A stretch of 6,115 bases of DNA. It comes from Proteiniphilum sp. GTDB lineage: Bacteria > Bacteroidota > Bacteroidia > Bacteroidales > Dysgonomonadaceae. Made by a program: the position numbers and the translations under genes. Positions within the stretch are counted from its first letter, which is position 1; every line of letters starts with the position of its first letter. Under the pieces are notes generated by a model. The model made no database searches. It was not told the origin of the DNA and saw only the letters and a program-made list of their open reading frames with translations. Shown here one piece after another: positions 4,472 to 6,115 of the stretch. The stretch spans positions 1 to 6,115 of the forward strand of contig JAAYFB010000277.1 in the NCBI GenBank assembly GCA_012728465.1, read 5' to 3'.

Positions 4472-6115
4472 ATGGCAAAAAATTTGGTGATTGTCGAGTC
4501 GCCTGCTAAAGCAAAAACAATAGAAAAGTTTTTGGGTAGCGACTTCAAAGTGATGTCGAGTTATGGACATATTCGAGACCTTAAGAAAAAAGATTTTAGT
4601 ATAGATATTGAAAATAATTTTGAACCCGTTTACGAAATTCCAGACGATAAAAAGAAGGTAGTATCGGAATTAAAATCAGCTTCAAAAAAAGTTGAAACTG
4701 TATGGCTAGCCTCGGATGAGGACCGCGAAGGAGAAGCCATATCATGGCACCTATACCATGCTTTAGGACTAGAGGGAAAGAATACTAAGCGTATCGTATT
4801 TCACGAAATCACAAAAACTGCTATTCAGGAGGCTATAAAAAACCCCAGAGATATTGACAACAATCTTGTGGATGCTCAACAGGCACGACGTGTTTTGGAT
4901 AGAATTGTAGGCTTCGAACTATCTCCAGTTTTATGGCGTAAGATTAAACCATCACTTTCAGCTGGTCGTGTTCAATCAGTATCCGTTAGACTTATAGTAG
5001 AGCGAGAACGCGAAATACAAAACTTTGTAAGTGAAGCAGCATATCGAATCATTGCCATTTTCACGAAAGAAGAAGATGGACAGACACATGAAATAAAAGC
5101 TGAATTTAATAAGAGACTAAAAACAAAAGAAGAGGCACTTGATCTTCTTGAAAAGCTTAGGACATCTACATTTACTGTAGAAGATGTAACAACCAAGCCA
5201 GGCAAAAAATCTCCAGCTGCACCATTTACCACTTCAACACTTCAACAAGAAGCCTCTCGAAAGCTTGGTTTCTCAGTAGCGCAAACAATGCGTGTTGCAC
5301 AATCCCTTTACGAATCGGGACGTATTACATATATGAGAACCGACTCTGTTAATCTTTCGGGATTAGCAATAAATACGGCTAAAGCAGAAATTATAGAACA
5401 ATATGGCGAGAAATATTGGCAAGTAAGACAATATAGCACAAAATCAAAAGGAGCACAAGAGGCTCACGAGGCTATTCGTCCAACTTACTTGAATGAGCAT
5501 GATGCTGGTACAACTCAGCAAGAGAAAAGGCTATACAACCTAATATGGAAACGAACCATAGCTTCTCAAATGGCAAATGCTGAACTAGAACGTACAACTG
5601 CTACAATTGGTATTTCAAATGCAGACGGCAAATTTGTAGCTAGTGGTGAGGTTATAAAGTTTGATGGTTTCTTGCGTGTTTATCTTGAAGGAACTGATGA
5701 TGAAGACTCAGAAACCGATGAAGGACTTTTACCACCCATGAAAGCTAATGACTTGCTAAATATGCAAAATATTACAGCTACTGAACGTTTCACACAACGA
5801 CCAGCACGTTATACCGAGGCTTCGTTGGTTCGCAAAATGGAGGAGTTGGGTATTGGACGCCCATCAACATATGCGCCTACTATTTCTACTATTCAAAATA
5901 GAGAGTACGTTGAAAAAACAACAGTAGAAGGCACTGAAAGAATATACAATATCCTTACTCTTGAAGGTGGCAAGATTAAAGATAAAGACAAAAAAGAGAT
6001 TTACGGTTTAGACAAAAATAAGCTCGTACCTACTGACATTGGCATTGTAGTAAATGACTTTTTAGTAGAATATTTTCCAAAAGTAGTAGATTATCATTTT
6101 ACTGCCGATGTGGAA
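4472..6115 (+). CDS. topA: DNA topoisomerase I (type IA), N-terminal 548 residues; runs off the window
   Basis: TopA relaxes negatively supercoiled DNA by passing strands through a transient single-strand break held on a tyrosine. The TOPRIM domain fills about residues 3-115, with the acidic residue E9 in VIVESPAKAKT and the metal-binding D82-x-D84-x-E86 in SDEDREGEA. Further conserved blocks are QQARRVLDRIVGFELSP (136-152), LSAGRVQSVSVRLI (162-175), the active-site motif ITYMRTDS (285-292) with nucleophile Y287 and R289, KGAQEAHEAIRPT (326-338), and the block from Y447 (YTEASLVRKMEELG, then GRPSTYA to 468). The frame is open to the last base, ending in the family's PTDIG and VVDYHFTADVE region. 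The remaining C-terminal part, usually including zinc-ribbon or related repeats, lies outside. The start gives MAKNLVIVESPAKA, the usual TopA beginning. No defects are visible. Confidence 0.97.
   Translation, partial: MAKNLVIVESPAKAKTIEKFLGSDFKVMSSYGHIRDLKKKDFSIDIENNFEPVYEIPDDKKKVVSELKSASKKVETVWLASDEDREGEAISWHLYHALGLEGKNTKRIVFHEITKTAIQEAIKNPRDIDNNLVDAQQARRVLDRIVGFELSPVLWRKIKPSLSAGRVQSVSVRLIVEREREIQNFVSEAAYRIIAIFTKEEDGQTHEIKAEFNKRLKTKEEALDLLEKLRTSTFTVEDVTTKPGKKSPAAPFTTSTLQQEASRKLGFSVAQTMRVAQSLYESGRITYMRTDSVNLSGLAINTAKAEIIEQYGEKYWQVRQYSTKSKGAQEAHEAIRPTYLNEHDAGTTQQEKRLYNLIWKRTIASQMANAELERTTATIGISNADGKFVASGEVIKFDGFLRVYLEGTDDEDSETDEGLLPPMKANDLLNMQNITATERFTQRPARYTEASLVRKMEELGIGRPSTYAPTISTIQNREYVEKTTVEGTERIYNILTLEGGKIKDKDKKEIYGLDKNKLVPTDIGIVVNDFLVEYFPKVVDYHFTADVE

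Noticed and set aside
4972..5232. Minus-strand open frame within topA
   Set aside because: Serine-rich shadow of the topA frame, antisense to conserved topoisomerase sequence.
1..6115. CRISPR array, transposon ends, tRNA, phage or defence genes
   Set aside because: No regularly spaced repeats, terminal inverted repeats, transposase motifs, tRNA-like folds or defence domains were seen; every long coding frame belongs to a common transport or housekeeping family.

Overview
The window is AT-rich DNA that looks like an ordinary chromosomal segment of a Bacteroidota bacterium, probably a Bacteroidales relative. Three things support this. Candidate promoters match the Bacteroidetes -7 element TAnnTTTG. 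No start codon has a well-placed Shine-Dalgarno sequence. The outer-membrane barrel protein has an 'AQ' signal-peptide junction and an aromatic C-terminus. The species cannot be named from the sequence alone.

Left half (1-3275, minus strand): a probable osmoprotectant-uptake operon read right to left. It starts with an outer-membrane porin-like beta-barrel protein (2142-3275). Next come the ATP-binding subunit of a glycine betaine/proline-type ABC importer, with two C-terminal CBS domains (proV/opuAA, 876-2102), and its permease (proW/opuAB, 49-879). The two importer genes overlap by 4 bases. No substrate-binding protein gene is complete in the window. An ATGAAAC at positions 7-1, 41 bases after the permease stop, may be the first codons of that gene. 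The apparent design is a pore across the outer membrane feeding a betaine importer in the inner membrane.

Middle (3276-3655): a 380-bp divergent intergenic region. On the minus strand it holds a well-formed Bacteroidetes promoter for the porin operon (TTTG, 20 bases, TATCTTTG), followed by a leader of about 150 nt with inverted repeats. It also holds an isolated strong hairpin at 3568-3598, a short tandem repeat, and a plus-strand -7 element ending four bases before the next start codon, which implies a leaderless or nearly leaderless mRNA.

Right half (3656-6115, plus strand): a YigZ/IMPACT-family protein gene (3656-4264). After a 207-bp AT-rich gap with its own TAnnTTTG element comes the first 548 codons of topA, DNA topoisomerase I, which runs off the window end. 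These two genes are housekeeping-like and not obviously linked to the transporter. I found no mobile element, CRISPR array, tRNA, rRNA or defence system. I see no clearly new biological system; the most useful leads are the porin/betaine-importer operon and the regulatory structure of the divergent intergenic region.
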